DNA of 64,000 nt from Altererythrobacter sp. C41 (GTDB lineage: Bacteria > Pseudomonadota > Alphaproteobacteria > Sphingomonadales > Sphingomonadaceae): the NCBI RefSeq assembly GCF_016803135.1, contig NZ_JAEVFE010000003.1:293599-357598 (forward strand). Direction: 5' to 3'. This document shows, piece by piece, positions 55,939 to 64,000 of this stretch (positions are counted from its first letter, which is position 1; each line of letters starts with the position of its first letter). The position numbers and the translations under genes are program-made. The notes beneath the pieces were generated by a model. The model searched no databases, was not told the origin of the DNA, and saw only the letters and a program-made list of their open reading frames with translations.

Positions 55939-57243
55939 ATGAATCGGATAACGGTGAGGGTTGTCTCCGGACTGTTGGTCTCCACGGCCTTGCTCGGCGG
56001 CATCGGCGCTGCACAGGCACAAACACAGGCGCCCGTCGGGATCGTGGAAGCGCCGGCGGTATCCACGATCTCCGCCGAGCGGCTCGGCCGCTTGCGCACG
56101 CAATTGCAGCGCTATGTCGACGAGGGCAGGCTGGCCGGCGCGGTGGTGATAATCCAGCAAGACGGCAAGCCCGTCTTTTCGGAAGCAGTGGGATGGCGCG
56201 ACAAGGAAGCGCGCGATCCGATGCGGGAGGACACGATCTTCCGCATCGCCTCCCAGACCAAGGCGCTGACAAGCGTCGCTGTGATGATGCTGATGGAAGA
56301 AGGCAAGCTGCTGCTCGGCGATCCGGTCGGCAAGCATCTGCCCGAATGGAACAAGACGACCGTTGCCGTGGCCGCACCGGAGGGCGGTTACGAGACCGTT
56401 CCCGCCGATCGGCCAATCACGATCCGGGATCTGCTAACCCATACGGCCGGCATCTCCTATGGCGGGGGCCCCGCGGAAGACGCATGGCGCGATGCAGGCC
56501 TGTCCGGCTGGTACTTTGCCAACCGCAGCGAGCCAGTATCGAGCGCCGTCGCCCGAATGGCATCGCTCCCCATGGCAGCGCAGCCCGGGGAGAGGTTTGT
56601 CTATGGCTACAACACCGACATTCTGGGCGTGATCGTCGAAAAGCTCAGCGGCAAGTCGCTGCAGGAATTCCTCGACGAGCGCCTGATCAAGCCGCTCGGC
56701 ATGAAGGACACCTCCTTCTATCTGCCGCGTGAGAAGGCCGACCGGCTCGCCGTCGTCTACGAAGGCGAGGAGGGCGGCTTGAGGCGCGCGCCGGATGCGG
56801 ATGCGTGGACGGGCGGCGGCCATTTCGGCCAGGGACATTATCTGGACGGTCCTCGCATAGCCTATTCCGGTGGTGCGGGCCTGCTGTCGACTGCGGCCGA
56901 CTATAGCCGCTTTCTGGAGATGCTGCGGCGCGGCGGCGAACTCGACGGGCGGCGCTACCTGAGCCACAAGACGGTAGAGCTGATGGTGTCGGATCATCTC
57001 GGGACGATCGAATATACCCCCGGCATGGGCTTCGGGCTCGGCTTCTCCATCCGCCAGGATCTGGGGGCGGCAGGCGAGCCAGGGTCCGAAGGCGAGTTCG
57101 GCTGGGGCGGTGCCTACCACAGCCAGTATTGGGTCGACCCCGAGGAAAGACTAACGGTCACCTACATGACGCAGCTGCTGCCGGCTGGAGATATCGACGA
57201 CCACGGCAAGCTGCGAGCGCTGATCTATCAGGCAATCGACTGA
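55939..57243 (+). CDS. Exported serine hydrolase of the beta-lactamase (class C/EstB-like) family
   Basis: 434 aa. A signal peptide ends at GAAQAQTQ, so it acts in the periplasm or outside. The nucleophile motif is SQTK (S105, K108) and the second motif YGYN (Y222) matches the EstB-type Tyr; GGAGLLSTAADYSRFLEML follows. These S12-like enzymes can be esterases, amidases or D-aminopeptidases; a true beta-lactamase is not shown. It is divergent from the siderophore receptor, sharing a 213-bp promoter region with iron-box-like dyads. The ATG at 55939 is chosen for its AAAGGGAGG site and signal peptide. Confidence 0.9.
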   Translation: MNRITVRVVSGLLVSTALLGGIGAAQAQTQAPVGIVEAPAVSTISAERLGRLRTQLQRYVDEGRLAGAVVIIQQDGKPVFSEAVGWRDKEARDPMREDTIFRIASQTKALTSVAVMMLMEEGKLLLGDPVGKHLPEWNKTTVAVAAPEGGYETVPADRPITIRDLLTHTAGISYGGGPAEDAWRDAGLSGWYFANRSEPVSSAVARMASLPMAAQPGERFVYGYNTDILGVIVEKLSGKSLQEFLDERLIKPLGMKDTSFYLPREKADRLAVVYEGEEGGLRRAPDADAWTGGGHFGQGHYLDGPRIAYSGGAGLLSTAADYSRFLEMLRRGGELDGRRYLSHKTVELMVSDHLGTIEYTPGMGFGLGFSIRQDLGAAGEPGSEGEFGWGGAYHSQYWVDPEERLTVTYMTQLLPAGDIDDHGKLRALIYQAID

Positions 57244-57395
57244 CGACCACCACTGTCGTCTTGCGCTGCGGTGCAGGGTGCGTCAAAGCCTACCCTTGAT
57301 AGTAGTACGAGAGGGGAAGAGGCCGCGAGCATCGTCCGTTTTCCAAGGCGTTGCTCTTGGCTTCGCTTTGCGAATAGCGATGTCTGTCAGCGCTT

Positions 57396-57425
57396 GGGGG
57401 CCATGCCCCCGTTGGGTTGGCCCCC
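57396..57425 (-). terminator. Hairpin downstream of tRNA-Thr
   Basis: GGGGGCC (57396-57402) pairs with GGCCCCC (57419-57425); an alternative inner hairpin GGGGGC-CAT-GCCCCC (57396-57410) competes with it. It lies just past the 3' end of the minus-strand tRNA. The 57244-57395 stretch before it has no supported gene. Confidence 0.5.
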
Positions 57426-57443
57426 ATAGAGCCTCTGAAGGGC

Positions 57444-57519
<76 letters not shown>

Positions 57520-57575
57520 TCCGCTGCCGCCCAAATCGCAAAGCGACCGGGCGATGCAAGCGGGGGCCCTTTGCT

Positions 57576-58463
57576 TCAAAGTGCGCCGAAGGTCCAGCCC
57601 TCGGTGCGCGCGATTTCGGGGGTGAGGCCGCGGGGGCGCCAGCGGAGGGGGTCGTCTGCCACTTTGCGCAGCCAGGCGGCGGCGAGAAGAGCGTCGGAAC
57701 GGTGATCGTCGATCGCGCCATCGCCGGCGGCCGGCGGAGAGTCGAGCGCTGCAAGCGCGCGGCTGAGATCCGCGATCGTACGGATCTTGCTTCGCGACGC
57801 TGAGCGCTGCGCCTCGAGCGCGGCAAGCGAGGTGTAGATCTCGACCAGCACGGAGCCGGCCACGGGCAGGGGATCGATCGGCCAGACGGGGAGTGTGCCC
57901 CGCAGCCGGTGAAGCACGCGCATGCCGGTGAGGCTCGACTTGCCCACCTGCGCCGCGCCGATAAGATTGAAGTTCGAGTAAGGTTTACATCCTTGTGCCG
58001 CCTGCGCGTGCTCGGTGACCCGGAAGCGGCCACGACCGTGTGCGGCGCCGTCGCAGCGGAACCGCTCGCCCTCACGTCCGCCGTGGCGACGGAAGTAGGC
58101 GCTGAAGTCCGGGTGATCGACGAAGGATGAGGCGCCGAGATGCGGGTCTCCGGCGCAGATCTCGTCGACCATTGCCCAGAGGCTCCGCGCGTCGGGAGGT
58201 GAGTTCGGGAGATCGGGGAAGAACGCTCCGCAATCGGCGAAGGGAAGGGACATGCCGAGATCGAGCCCGACGAGCGTATCGGGCGGCAGGTCTTCGCACA
58301 GCAGGGCCAAGACATCCTCGCGCGACCAGGCGCGGCTGCGCTCGATCAGCACCGGCGGTCCGCCCGCCGCATCGGCGAGCGCAAGCGCGATCCCCCGGTG
58401 TCGCTCGCCCGCAGCGCCGGACCAGTCGACGGCGAGGAAATGGGAAAAGCGGGGAGGGCTCAC
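57576..58463 (-). CDS. DUF429 domain-containing protein
   Basis: 295 aa with an RNase H-like fold, FLAVDWSGAAGERH at the N-terminus and DDHRSDALLAAAWLRK near the C-terminus, which are expected acidic catalytic positions. DUF429 proteins are predicted nucleases of unknown role. It starts with GTG 11 bp after the rarA stop on the same strand, so it is probably co-transcribed with that replication-repair gene. Confidence 0.85.
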   Translation of the reverse strand: MSPPRFSHFLAVDWSGAAGERHRGIALALADAAGGPPVLIERSRAWSREDVLALLCEDLPPDTLVGLDLGMSLPFADCGAFFPDLPNSPPDARSLWAMVDEICAGDPHLGASSFVDHPDFSAYFRRHGGREGERFRCDGAAHGRGRFRVTEHAQAAQGCKPYSNFNLIGAAQVGKSSLTGMRVLHRLRGTLPVWPIDPLPVAGSVLVEIYTSLAALEAQRSASRSKIRTIADLSRALAALDSPPAAGDGAIDDHRSDALLAAAWLRKVADDPLRWRPRGLTPEIARTEGWTFGAL

Positions 58464-58474
58464 GGACGCGCGCC

Positions 58475-59797
58475 TCACTCGCCGCGAAGTTCCCGCCGCC
58501 GCTTGTCCCACCATTCCATGCGCTTGAGGACCTCGCGCTCGAATCCGCGCTCGGCCGGGGCGTAGTAAGTCTGCGGTTCCATCTCCTCGGGCCAGTAGTT
58601 CGCGCCGGAGAAGGCGTCCTCCGTGTCGTGATCGTAGGCGTAGCCTTTGCCGTAGCCGATGTCCTTCATCAGCTTGGTGGGGGCGTTGAGGATGTTCTGC
58701 GGCGGCATCAGGCTGCCGGTCTCCTTCGCGCTGCGCCATGCGGTCCGCTGCGCGCGATAGGCGGCATCGGACTTCGGCGCGGTCGCGCAGTAGAGGCACG
58801 CCTGCACGATCGCGAGTTCGCCTTCCGGGCTGCCGAGAAAGTCGTAGGCATCCTTCGCCGCGAGGCACTGGATCAGCGCCTGCGGGTCCGCAAGGCCGAT
58901 GTCCTCGCTGGCGAAGCGGACCAGACGGCGCAGGACGTAGAGCGGCTCCTCCCCCGCGGTCAGCATGCGCGCGAGATAGTAGAGCGCCGCCTGCGGGTCG
59001 GAGCCGCGCAGGCTTTTGTGCAAGGCGCTAATGAGGTTGTAATGCCCCTCGCGGTCCTTGTCGTAGACCGCCACCCGGCGCTGGAGGAAGCTGCCGAGCT
59101 CGGCGGGGCCGAGCGGCTCCTCGATCTTCGCGGCGTAGAGCGTTTCGACCTGGTTGAGCAGGAAGCGCCCGTCGCCGTCGGCGCTCGCGACCAGCGCGCC
59201 CCGCGCCTCCGCGGTCAGAGGGAGCGATCCCTCGAGCTCCTCCGCACGCTCGAGCAGCTTCTCGAGTGCGGCCGCGTCGAGCCGGTGGAGGATCAGCACC
59301 TGCGCGCGGGAGAGCAGCGCGGCATTGAGCTCGAAGCTCGGGTTCTCGGTGGTCGCGCCCACCAGGGTCACCGTACCGCGCTCCACGAACGGGAGAAAGC
59401 CGTCCTGCTGCGCGCGGTTGAAGCGGTGAATCTCGTCCACGAACAGCAGCGTGCGCTGACCGGCTTCGGCGGCCTTGTCCGCTGCGGCGAAGGCTTTCTT
59501 GAGATCGGCGACCCCGGAGAAGACGGCGCTCACCGCCTCGAACCGCATGCCCACTGCGGCTGCGAGCAGACGCGCGATGCTGGTCTTGCCGGTGCCGGGC
59601 GGGCCCCAGAGGATCATGCTGGACAGGCGCCCCGCGGCGACCATGCGGCCGATCGCGCCCTCCGGTCCGGTGAGGTGCTCCTGTCCCACGACCTCCTCCA
59701 GCGTGCGCGGGCGCAGACGATCGGCCAGCGGTGCGTCGGCGCGCGGCTCGGGCGGCGGGGTGCCTTCGGGCAGGGTGTCGGGGAAGAGATCGGCCAT
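58475..59797 (-). CDS. rarA: Replication-associated recombination protein A (MgsA/WRNIP1 family ATPase)
   Basis: AAA+ clamp-loader-like ATPase acting at stalled replication forks. The 440 aa have Walker [10 protein letters not shown], Walker [11 protein letters not shown], sensor 1 [18 protein letters not shown] and the C-terminal tetramerisation region with [13 protein letters not shown] and [19 protein letters not shown]. The start at 59797 (MADLFPDT) is family-like; upstream in-frame codons overlap the PadR promoter region. Confidence 0.96.
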   Translation of the reverse strand: MADLFPDTLPEGTPPPEPRADAPLADRLRPRTLEEVVGQEHLTGPEGAIGRMVAAGRLSSMILWGPPGTGKTSIARLLAAAVGMRFEAVSAVFSGVADLKKAFAAADKAAEAGQRTLLFVDEIHRFNRAQQDGFLPFVERGTVTLVGATTENPSFELNAALLSRAQVLILHRLDAAALEKLLERAEELEGSLPLTAEARGALVASADGDGRFLLNQVETLYAAKIEEPLGPAELGSFLQRRVAVYDKDREGHYNLISALHKSLRGSDPQAALYYLARMLTAGEEPLYVLRRLVRFASEDIGLADPQALIQCLAAKDAYDFLGSPEGELAIVQACLYCATAPKSDAAYRAQRTAWRSAKETGSLMPPQNILNAPTKLMKDIGYGKGYAYDHDTEDAFSGANYWPEEMEPQTYYAPAERGFEREVLKRMEWWDKRRRELRGE

Positions 59798-59897
59798 CAG
59801 CCAGGCAGATAGGAAATCGCACGCCTCGCCGCGAGAGGTTCTTGAAATTCGATAGCTCCAAGATATATCGTGAAGCATCAAGAAAGGATCTGTGAAA

Positions 59898-60542
59898 ATG
59901 CGACACATGAATCATCACGCGGGCCGCGGCTGGAAACGTGGCGGACGGCATTGGGCCGCGGCGTTCGGAACGGACGGTCCGTTCGGGCCCGAGGGGCCTT
60001 TCGGCCCGGGAGGGCCATTCGGCGAGCACGGCCCCTTCGGTCCGCGCGGGCCGTTCGGCGGCGGCGGGCGAGGGCATCGGCGGGGGCGGATGTTCGGCCA
60101 TGGCGAGCTGCGCCTCGCCCTGCTGAAGTTGCTCGCGGACGAACCGCGCCATGGCTATGAACTGATCAAGGCGATCGAGGAACTGACCGGCGGCGCCTAT
60201 GCGCCTAGCCCCGGTGCGGTCTATCCGACGCTCCAGCTTCTCGCCGACGAAGGCATGATCGAGGAACGCGGCGACGACAGCCCGCGCAAGGCCTTCGCCG
60301 CAACCGAGGCGGGCCGGGCCGAACTGGCCGAGAAGGCGGACGAAGTCGAAGCGCTGTTCGAGCGGCTCTCCGCGCACGGCGAGCGCGAACACCGCGGGCG
60401 CTCTCCGCATCTGTGGCGAGCGATGGGAAATCTCGCGAACGTGCTCAAGCATCGGGCACGGGCGGGCAAGCTCGACGAGGAGACGATCGACAGCATCGTC
60501 GATATGATCGACGAGATGGCAAAGCGGATCGAACGGCTATGA
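59898..60542 (+). CDS. PadR-family regulator with a Gly/Pro/Phe repeat N-terminus
   Basis: 214 aa. The winged-helix domain (about 70-165: LRLALLKLLADEPRHGYELIKAIEEL, PSPGAVYPTLQLLADEGMIEE) is a typical PadR DNA-binding domain, followed by a long C-terminal helix for dimerisation. The first 60 residues are unusual: repeated GPFGP units (about six) between basic segments. The ATG at 59898 is preferred, with AAAGGA before it; GTG at 59892 is the alternative. It overlaps the DUF2218 gene by 4 bp and is divergent from rarA. Confidence 0.9.
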   Translation: MRHMNHHAGRGWKRGGRHWAAAFGTDGPFGPEGPFGPGGPFGEHGPFGPRGPFGGGGRGHRRGRMFGHGELRLALLKLLADEPRHGYELIKAIEELTGGAYAPSPGAVYPTLQLLADEGMIEERGDDSPRKAFAATEAGRAELAEKADEVEALFERLSAHGEREHRGRSPHLWRAMGNLANVLKHRARAGKLDEETIDSIVDMIDEMAKRIERL

Positions 60543-60859
60543 GCGTATCCACTAGTGCATCGGTGCCGACCGGAAACGGGTCGCGCTACCTCCAGCAGCT
60601 CTGCAAGCACTGGTCGCACAACCTCGCGGTCGAATATTCGGCCGAGGAGGGGCGCGTCACCTTCCCGGCGCAAGGTCGCAGCGGGAACTGGGCGGGGGAC
60701 GCCACGCTGTACATGAAGGCCTCGCCCGAGACGCTGGAATGCCGGATCGATGGGAGCGAACCGGGGCAGCTCGAAGTGCTCAAGCGGGTCGTCGCCGAGC
60801 ACCTCGACCGCTTCGCCTTTCGCGAGGCGCCGCTGACCTTCGACTGGCGTGACGACTGA
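60539..60859 (+). CDS. DUF2218 domain-containing protein
   Basis: 106 aa, with the family segments YLQQLCKHWSHNLAVEY and ASPETLECRIDG...HLDRFAFREAPLTFDW. DUF2218 proteins have an unknown function, and some are linked to iron or siderophore genes. It is translationally coupled to the PadR regulator (ATGA), so it is either its target or partner. Confidence 0.88.
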   Translation: MSVSTSASVPTGNGSRYLQQLCKHWSHNLAVEYSAEEGRVTFPAQGRSGNWAGDATLYMKASPETLECRIDGSEPGQLEVLKRVVAEHLDRFAFREAPLTFDWRDD

Positions 60860-60927
60860 CCCCGCTGGCGCACCGGTGGCGGGAATGGTATTCTCGCCGC
60901 CGGGTCGCCCGGAGAGGGGGTTCGAAG

Positions 60928-61380
60928 ATGGTGGAAGCTGCCAATAAGACGCCGTGGCACCTGTGGGTGATCGGCGCGCTCGCCACGTTGTGGAACGCGT
61001 TCGGTGCGAACGACTATACGCAGACGCAGATGGGCAACCGCGGCTATTTCGAGATGATGGGTTTCGACGCGGCCACGACCGAAGCCGCGCTCGCCTTCTT
61101 TGCCGGCGCTCCGGCCTGGGCGGACGCGGCCTGGGCGCTGGGCGTCTGGGGCGGGCTCGCCGGTTCGATCCTCCTGCTCCTGCGCAGCCGCTGGGCGATC
61201 GCCGGTTTCGTGGCGTCGCTGCTCGGCCTCCTCGGGTCGACGCTCTACCAGACGCAGATCGAGTTCCCGCCGGAGCTCGCCGAGATGAACAGCCCGGCGA
61301 TGTTCGCCGTCATCTGGGCCGTCGCGCTATTGCTGCTGTGGTACGCCTGGACCATGCGCAAGCGCGGCGTGTTGCGCTGA
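60928..61380 (+). CDS. Small membrane protein of unknown function
   Basis: 150 aa with four predicted helices: the N-terminal WHLWVIGALATLWNAFGAND, the central WALGVWGGLAGSILLLL, IAGFVASLLGLLGSTLY and the C-terminal FAVIWAVALLLLWYAWTM. Related proteins are sometimes labelled sugar transporters, but nothing here supports transport. It ends 1 bp from the convergent glycosyltransferase. Confidence 0.75.
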   Translation: MVEAANKTPWHLWVIGALATLWNAFGANDYTQTQMGNRGYFEMMGFDAATTEAALAFFAGAPAWADAAWALGVWGGLAGSILLLLRSRWAIAGFVASLLGLLGSTLYQTQIEFPPELAEMNSPAMFAVIWAVALLLLWYAWTMRKRGVLR

Positions 61381-61381
61381 A

Positions 61382-62533
61382 CTAGCGGCCGCGCTTCGCC
61401 TCGACCAGGCGGAGATAGGTGTCCGCCACCGTCTGGTTGATCGCGTCCCAACTGAAATCCTTGCTGCGCGCCTCGCCCGCCGAGCCGTGGCGCGCGCGTA
61501 ATGTTGCGTCGGTGCAGTAGGGCGCGATCGCCTCCGCGAATGCCACCGGGCAGCCGGGCGGGACGAGGGTGCCCGTCTCCCCGTCGCGCACGAGGCTGGC
61601 GCTTCCTGTCGCTCCGGCGGCCACGACCGGCAGACCGCAGGCCATCGCCTCCAGCGTGACGTTGCCGAAGGTCTCGGTGATCGACGGATTGAAGAACACG
61701 TCCCCGCTGGCGAGTGCGCGGCCGAGGTCGGCGCCGGTCTGGAACCCGGCGAAGATGCCGCCCGGCAGCGCCCTCTCGAACCAGCAGCGGGCGGGGCCGT
61801 CGCCGATGACCAGCACCTTGTGCGGCACCTGCCGCTTGCGCAGTTCGACGATCGTGTCGGCGAAGATGTCGAGACCCTTCTCCATCACCAGCCGCCCGAG
61901 GAAGACCACGGCCACGTCGTCGTCGCCTATGCCGAGCGAGCGGCGCCAGGCGAGGTCGCGTTTGGCGGAAGCGAAGACCGTGCGGTCGACCCCGCGCGTC
62001 CACAGCGAGATATCGCGGTTCATGCCCTGCTCGCGCAGGGTCTCGATCATGCTTTGCGAAGGCGCGACCAGAGCATCGCAGCGATTGTAGTAGCGCCGGA
62101 TGAGCGCTTCGAGCCCAGGCTCGATGAACTTCAGGCCATAGTAACGAGGGTAGGTCTCGAACCGCGTATGCACCGATGCGAGCACCGGAACGTTCCGCTC
62201 GCGCGCCCAGCGGAGCGCGGCGTGCCCGGCCAGATCGGGCGAGGACGTGTGGACGATGTTGGGTGCGAAACGCGCGAGGTCCGCTTGGTTCTCTTGCGAA
62301 AGGCCGAGCGGGAAGCGGTACTCGGACCGTCCGGGTATCGCCACGCTCGGCACGCCGACGAGGTCACCCACCGGAGGAAACGCCGGTTCCGGCACCATCG
62401 GCGCATAGACGCGGACGGCGGCGCCCTTGCCCAACAGATAGCCGACCAGACGGTTCAACGCCTGATTCGCACCGTCGCGCACGTAATTGTAGTTGCCGCT
62501 GAACAGGGCGATGCGAAGGTCTGCGGTCTCCAT
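61382..62533 (-). CDS. GT4-type glycosyltransferase
   Basis: 383 aa, GT-B fold. The N-terminal acceptor domain starts RIALFSGNYNYVRDGANQ; the C-terminal donor domain has VVFLGRLVMEKGLDIF, VLVIGDGPARCWFE and the nucleotide-sugar site FFNPSITETFGNVTLEAMACGLPVV. It resembles mannosyl/glucosyl transferases of lipid glycosylation. The start at 62533 is conserved-like; upstream codons at 62614 are not. It is divergent from serC. Confidence 0.92.
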   Translation of the reverse strand: METADLRIALFSGNYNYVRDGANQALNRLVGYLLGKGAAVRVYAPMVPEPAFPPVGDLVGVPSVAIPGRSEYRFPLGLSQENQADLARFAPNIVHTSSPDLAGHAALRWARERNVPVLASVHTRFETYPRYYGLKFIEPGLEALIRRYYNRCDALVAPSQSMIETLREQGMNRDISLWTRGVDRTVFASAKRDLAWRRSLGIGDDDVAVVFLGRLVMEKGLDIFADTIVELRKRQVPHKVLVIGDGPARCWFERALPGGIFAGFQTGADLGRALASGDVFFNPSITETFGNVTLEAMACGLPVVAAGATGSASLVRDGETGTLVPPGCPVAFAEAIAPYCTDATLRARHGSAGEARSKDFSWDAINQTVADTYLRLVEAKRGR

Positions 62534-62649
62534 GGCCGGGCAAGCCCATAGGGCGATGTCGCGCGCTTGGCGAGAGGCGGCGCAATGGAAATGTCGCGCG
62601 ATCGGGGGATGCAATCCTATGCGCGCTTGACTTGTTGCGGCGCAACATT

Positions 62650-62710
62650 ATTGCCGCGCGTGGGCCACGCGGTCCCAACGCCGCGCGTGCTCTCTGCAAG
62701 GAGAGAATAC
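62650..62710 (+). promoter_or_regulatory. serC-type leader RNA
   Basis: The 60 nt before the serC ATG hold a GC-rich structure: GCCGCGCGTGGGCC...GGTCCCAACGCCGCGCG, followed by TGCAAGGAGAG and the start codon. TGGG pairs with CCCA and CGCGCG with CGCGCG in overlapping hairpins. This fits, from memory, the serC motif described upstream of serC in alphaproteobacteria, a conserved element whose ligand is unknown. Confidence 0.65.
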
Positions 62711-63877
62711 ATGACTGACCTTACGCCTCCGGCCCTCAAGCCGGCGCGCCCCTTTTTCTCGTCCGGTCCCACGGCAAAGTTCCCGGGCTGGTCCCTCGAC
62801 AAGCTGAAGACCGATTCGCTGGGGCGCTCGCACCGTTCCGCGCTCGGCAAGTCGCGCCTGAAGTACGCGATCGACCTCAGCCGCGAACTGCTCGGCGTGC
62901 CCGACGACTATCTCGTCGGCATCATGCCCGGTTCGGATACCGGCGCGCTCGAATGCGCGATGTGGACGATGCTGGGCGCGCGGCCGGCGACGGTGGCGGC
63001 GTGGGAGAGCTTCGGCAACGTCTGGATTCAGGACGCCGCCAAGCAGCTCAAGCTCAAGAACCTGACGACGCTGGATGCCGATTACGGCGAGATTCCCGAT
63101 CTCGCCTCGATCCCGCAGGACAACGACGTCGTCTTCACCTGGAACGGCACCACCAGCGGCGCGAAGATTGCGAACACCGACTGGCTCGCCCCGGGGCGCG
63201 AAGGCGTGACGATCAACGACGCGACCAGCGCCGTCTTCGCGATGGAGATGGACTGGCCGAAGCTCGATGCCACCACCTATTCGTGGCAGAAGGTCATGGG
63301 TTCCGAGGCGCAGCACGGCATGCTGATCCTCAGCCCCAAGGCGGTCGAGCGGATCGAGAGCTACGATCCCGAATGGCCGCTGCCAAAGCTGTTCCGGCTC
63401 AAGAAGGGCGGCAAGATCAACCGCGGCATCTTCGAAGGCGCGACGATCAACACGCCCTCGATGCTGGCGACCGAGGACTATATCGCCGCGCTCGAATGGG
63501 CCAAGGCGATCGGCGGGCGCAAGGCGCTGTTCGAGCGGGCCGATGCCAACGCGAAGATCGTCTACGACTGGATCGAGGCGACGCCGTGGCTGCGCAACAT
63601 GGTCGCCGACCCGGCCAAGCGCACCAACACCGGCGTGTGCTTCGTCTTCCAGGGCGACTGGTACGACAGCCTCTCGCCCGAAGAGCAGGCCGACGTGCCG
63701 AAGAAGATCGTCAAGAAGCTCGAAGGGCTCGACGTAGCCTACGACTTCAACGGCTATCGCGACGCGCCGCCGTCCCTGCGCATCTGGTGCGGCGCCACCG
63801 TCGAGCAGGAGGACATCAAGCGCCTGCTGCCGTGGATCGAGTGGGCCTACGAGAGCCTGAAGAACGGCGAGCTTTGA
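62711..63877 (+). CDS. serC: Phosphoserine aminotransferase
   Basis: PLP-dependent transamination of 3-phosphohydroxypyruvate in serine synthesis. The 388 aa open with PFFSSGPTAKFPGWSLDKL, include the PLP-lysine segment TYSWQKVMGSEAQHG and end with CGATVEQEDIKRLLPWIEWA. This is the longer alphaproteobacterial SerC type. The ATG at 62711 follows AAGGAGAG; the upstream in-frame stretch carries the leader RNA instead. serA would be expected next but the sequence ends. Confidence 0.96.
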   Translation: MTDLTPPALKPARPFFSSGPTAKFPGWSLDKLKTDSLGRSHRSALGKSRLKYAIDLSRELLGVPDDYLVGIMPGSDTGALECAMWTMLGARPATVAAWESFGNVWIQDAAKQLKLKNLTTLDADYGEIPDLASIPQDNDVVFTWNGTTSGAKIANTDWLAPGREGVTINDATSAVFAMEMDWPKLDATTYSWQKVMGSEAQHGMLILSPKAVERIESYDPEWPLPKLFRLKKGGKINRGIFEGATINTPSMLATEDYIAALEWAKAIGGRKALFERADANAKIVYDWIEATPWLRNMVADPAKRTNTGVCFVFQGDWYDSLSPEEQADVPKKIVKKLEGLDVAYDFNGYRDAPPSLRIWCGATVEQEDIKRLLPWIEWAYESLKNGEL

Positions 63878-63885
63878 GCTAAAAG

Positions 63886-63909
63886 CCCTCTCCCCTTCAG
63901 GGGAGAGGG
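63886..63909. repeat. Perfect hairpin repeat after serC
   Basis: CCCTCTCCCC (63886-63895) and GGGGAGAGGG (63900-63909) form a 10-bp stem with a TTCA loop, followed by TTGGGAGAGGGG. It belongs to the widespread CTCTCCCC-type intergenic palindromes; it may also terminate the serC transcript. Confidence 0.7.
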
Positions 63910-63967
63910 TTGGGAGAGGGGAAGTCCCACTCCATTCCGCAACTTATTCAAGGGCCGGGCGACGAGT

Positions 63968-64000
63968 GGGGGGGGCCCCCCCCCCCCCCCCCCCCCCCCC
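63968..64000. other. Terminal G/C homopolymer, probable assembly artefact
   Basis: Eight G are followed by 25 C up to the last base. No gene or structure explains it, and long uninterrupted C runs are typical of low-quality contig ends. Sequence from about 63961 on should not be trusted. Confidence 0.8.

Noticed and set aside
55939..57243. Antibiotic resistance beta-lactamase
   Set aside because: The EstB-like YGYN motif and lack of a KTG-box of true class C enzymes favour an esterase or peptidase role; resistance is not supported.
60928..61380. Sugar transporter annotation for the four-helix protein
   Set aside because: It is far too short and has no transporter motif; only the membrane topology is supported.

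Overview
The window is high-GC, densely coded DNA of an alphaproteobacterium, most likely a sphingomonad of the Erythrobacteraceae type. This rests on gene order, the dcw cluster structure, short ATGA/GTGA gene overlaps, a serC leader RNA and intergenic palindromes of the kind seen in that group. It is chromosomal and mostly core metabolism. I see no phage, insertion sequence, CRISPR array or plasmid gene. The left edge cuts glnA. The right edge ends in an 8-G/25-C homopolymer that looks like an artefact at a contig end.

Layout. 1-6400: nitrogen control (glnA, glnB), argC with an overlapping SH3-only gene, an M17 aminopeptidase, a DUF3298 lipoprotein and methionine aminopeptidase. 6400-11300: ccmB/ccmA haem exporter, pterin dehydratase, an SDR, an AlkA-type glycosylase, a 2Fe-2S ferredoxin and cysteine synthase. 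11300-12440: two membrane-anchored proteins of unknown role. 12755-31690: a complete division and cell-wall (dcw) cluster, mraZ-rsmH-ftsL-ftsI-murE-murF-mraY-murD-ftsW-murG-murC-murB-ddl-ftsQ-ftsA-ftsZ. It is almost fully translationally coupled; the main break is at murG/murC, where a 155-bp repeat sits. 31700-36400: a SPOR/TPR envelope protein, a YbjN protein with a CtrA-like box upstream, a Bax inhibitor-1 family protein and a repeat-rich lipoprotein. 36480-40030: tRNA-Ala, obgE, proB and an epimerase.

40110-47240 (minus strand) is a sulfur block. cobA-DUF2849-cysI-DUF934-cysH carries out assimilatory sulfate/sulfite reduction with siroheme supply. Next to it are sseA, metC and an MscS channel in overlapping order. 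47280-50380: a Pro/Thr-rich membrane protein, queF and fumC. 50380-57250 is the most accessory-looking part. A cobalamin riboswitch precedes a tandem-hotdog acyl-CoA thioesterase. Beside it are a PepSY protein and a TonB-dependent siderophore-type receptor with a Fur-box-like dyad, and a divergent exported serine hydrolase. 57444-63877: tRNA-Thr, a DUF429 protein, rarA, a PadR regulator with a Gly/Pro/Phe repeat tail, DUF2218, a small membrane protein, a GT4 glycosyltransferase and serC behind a serC-type leader.

The most unusual items are the B12 riboswitch controlling a thioesterase rather than a B12 gene, and the inverted pair of 155-bp repeats, one of which supplies the murC ribosome binding site.
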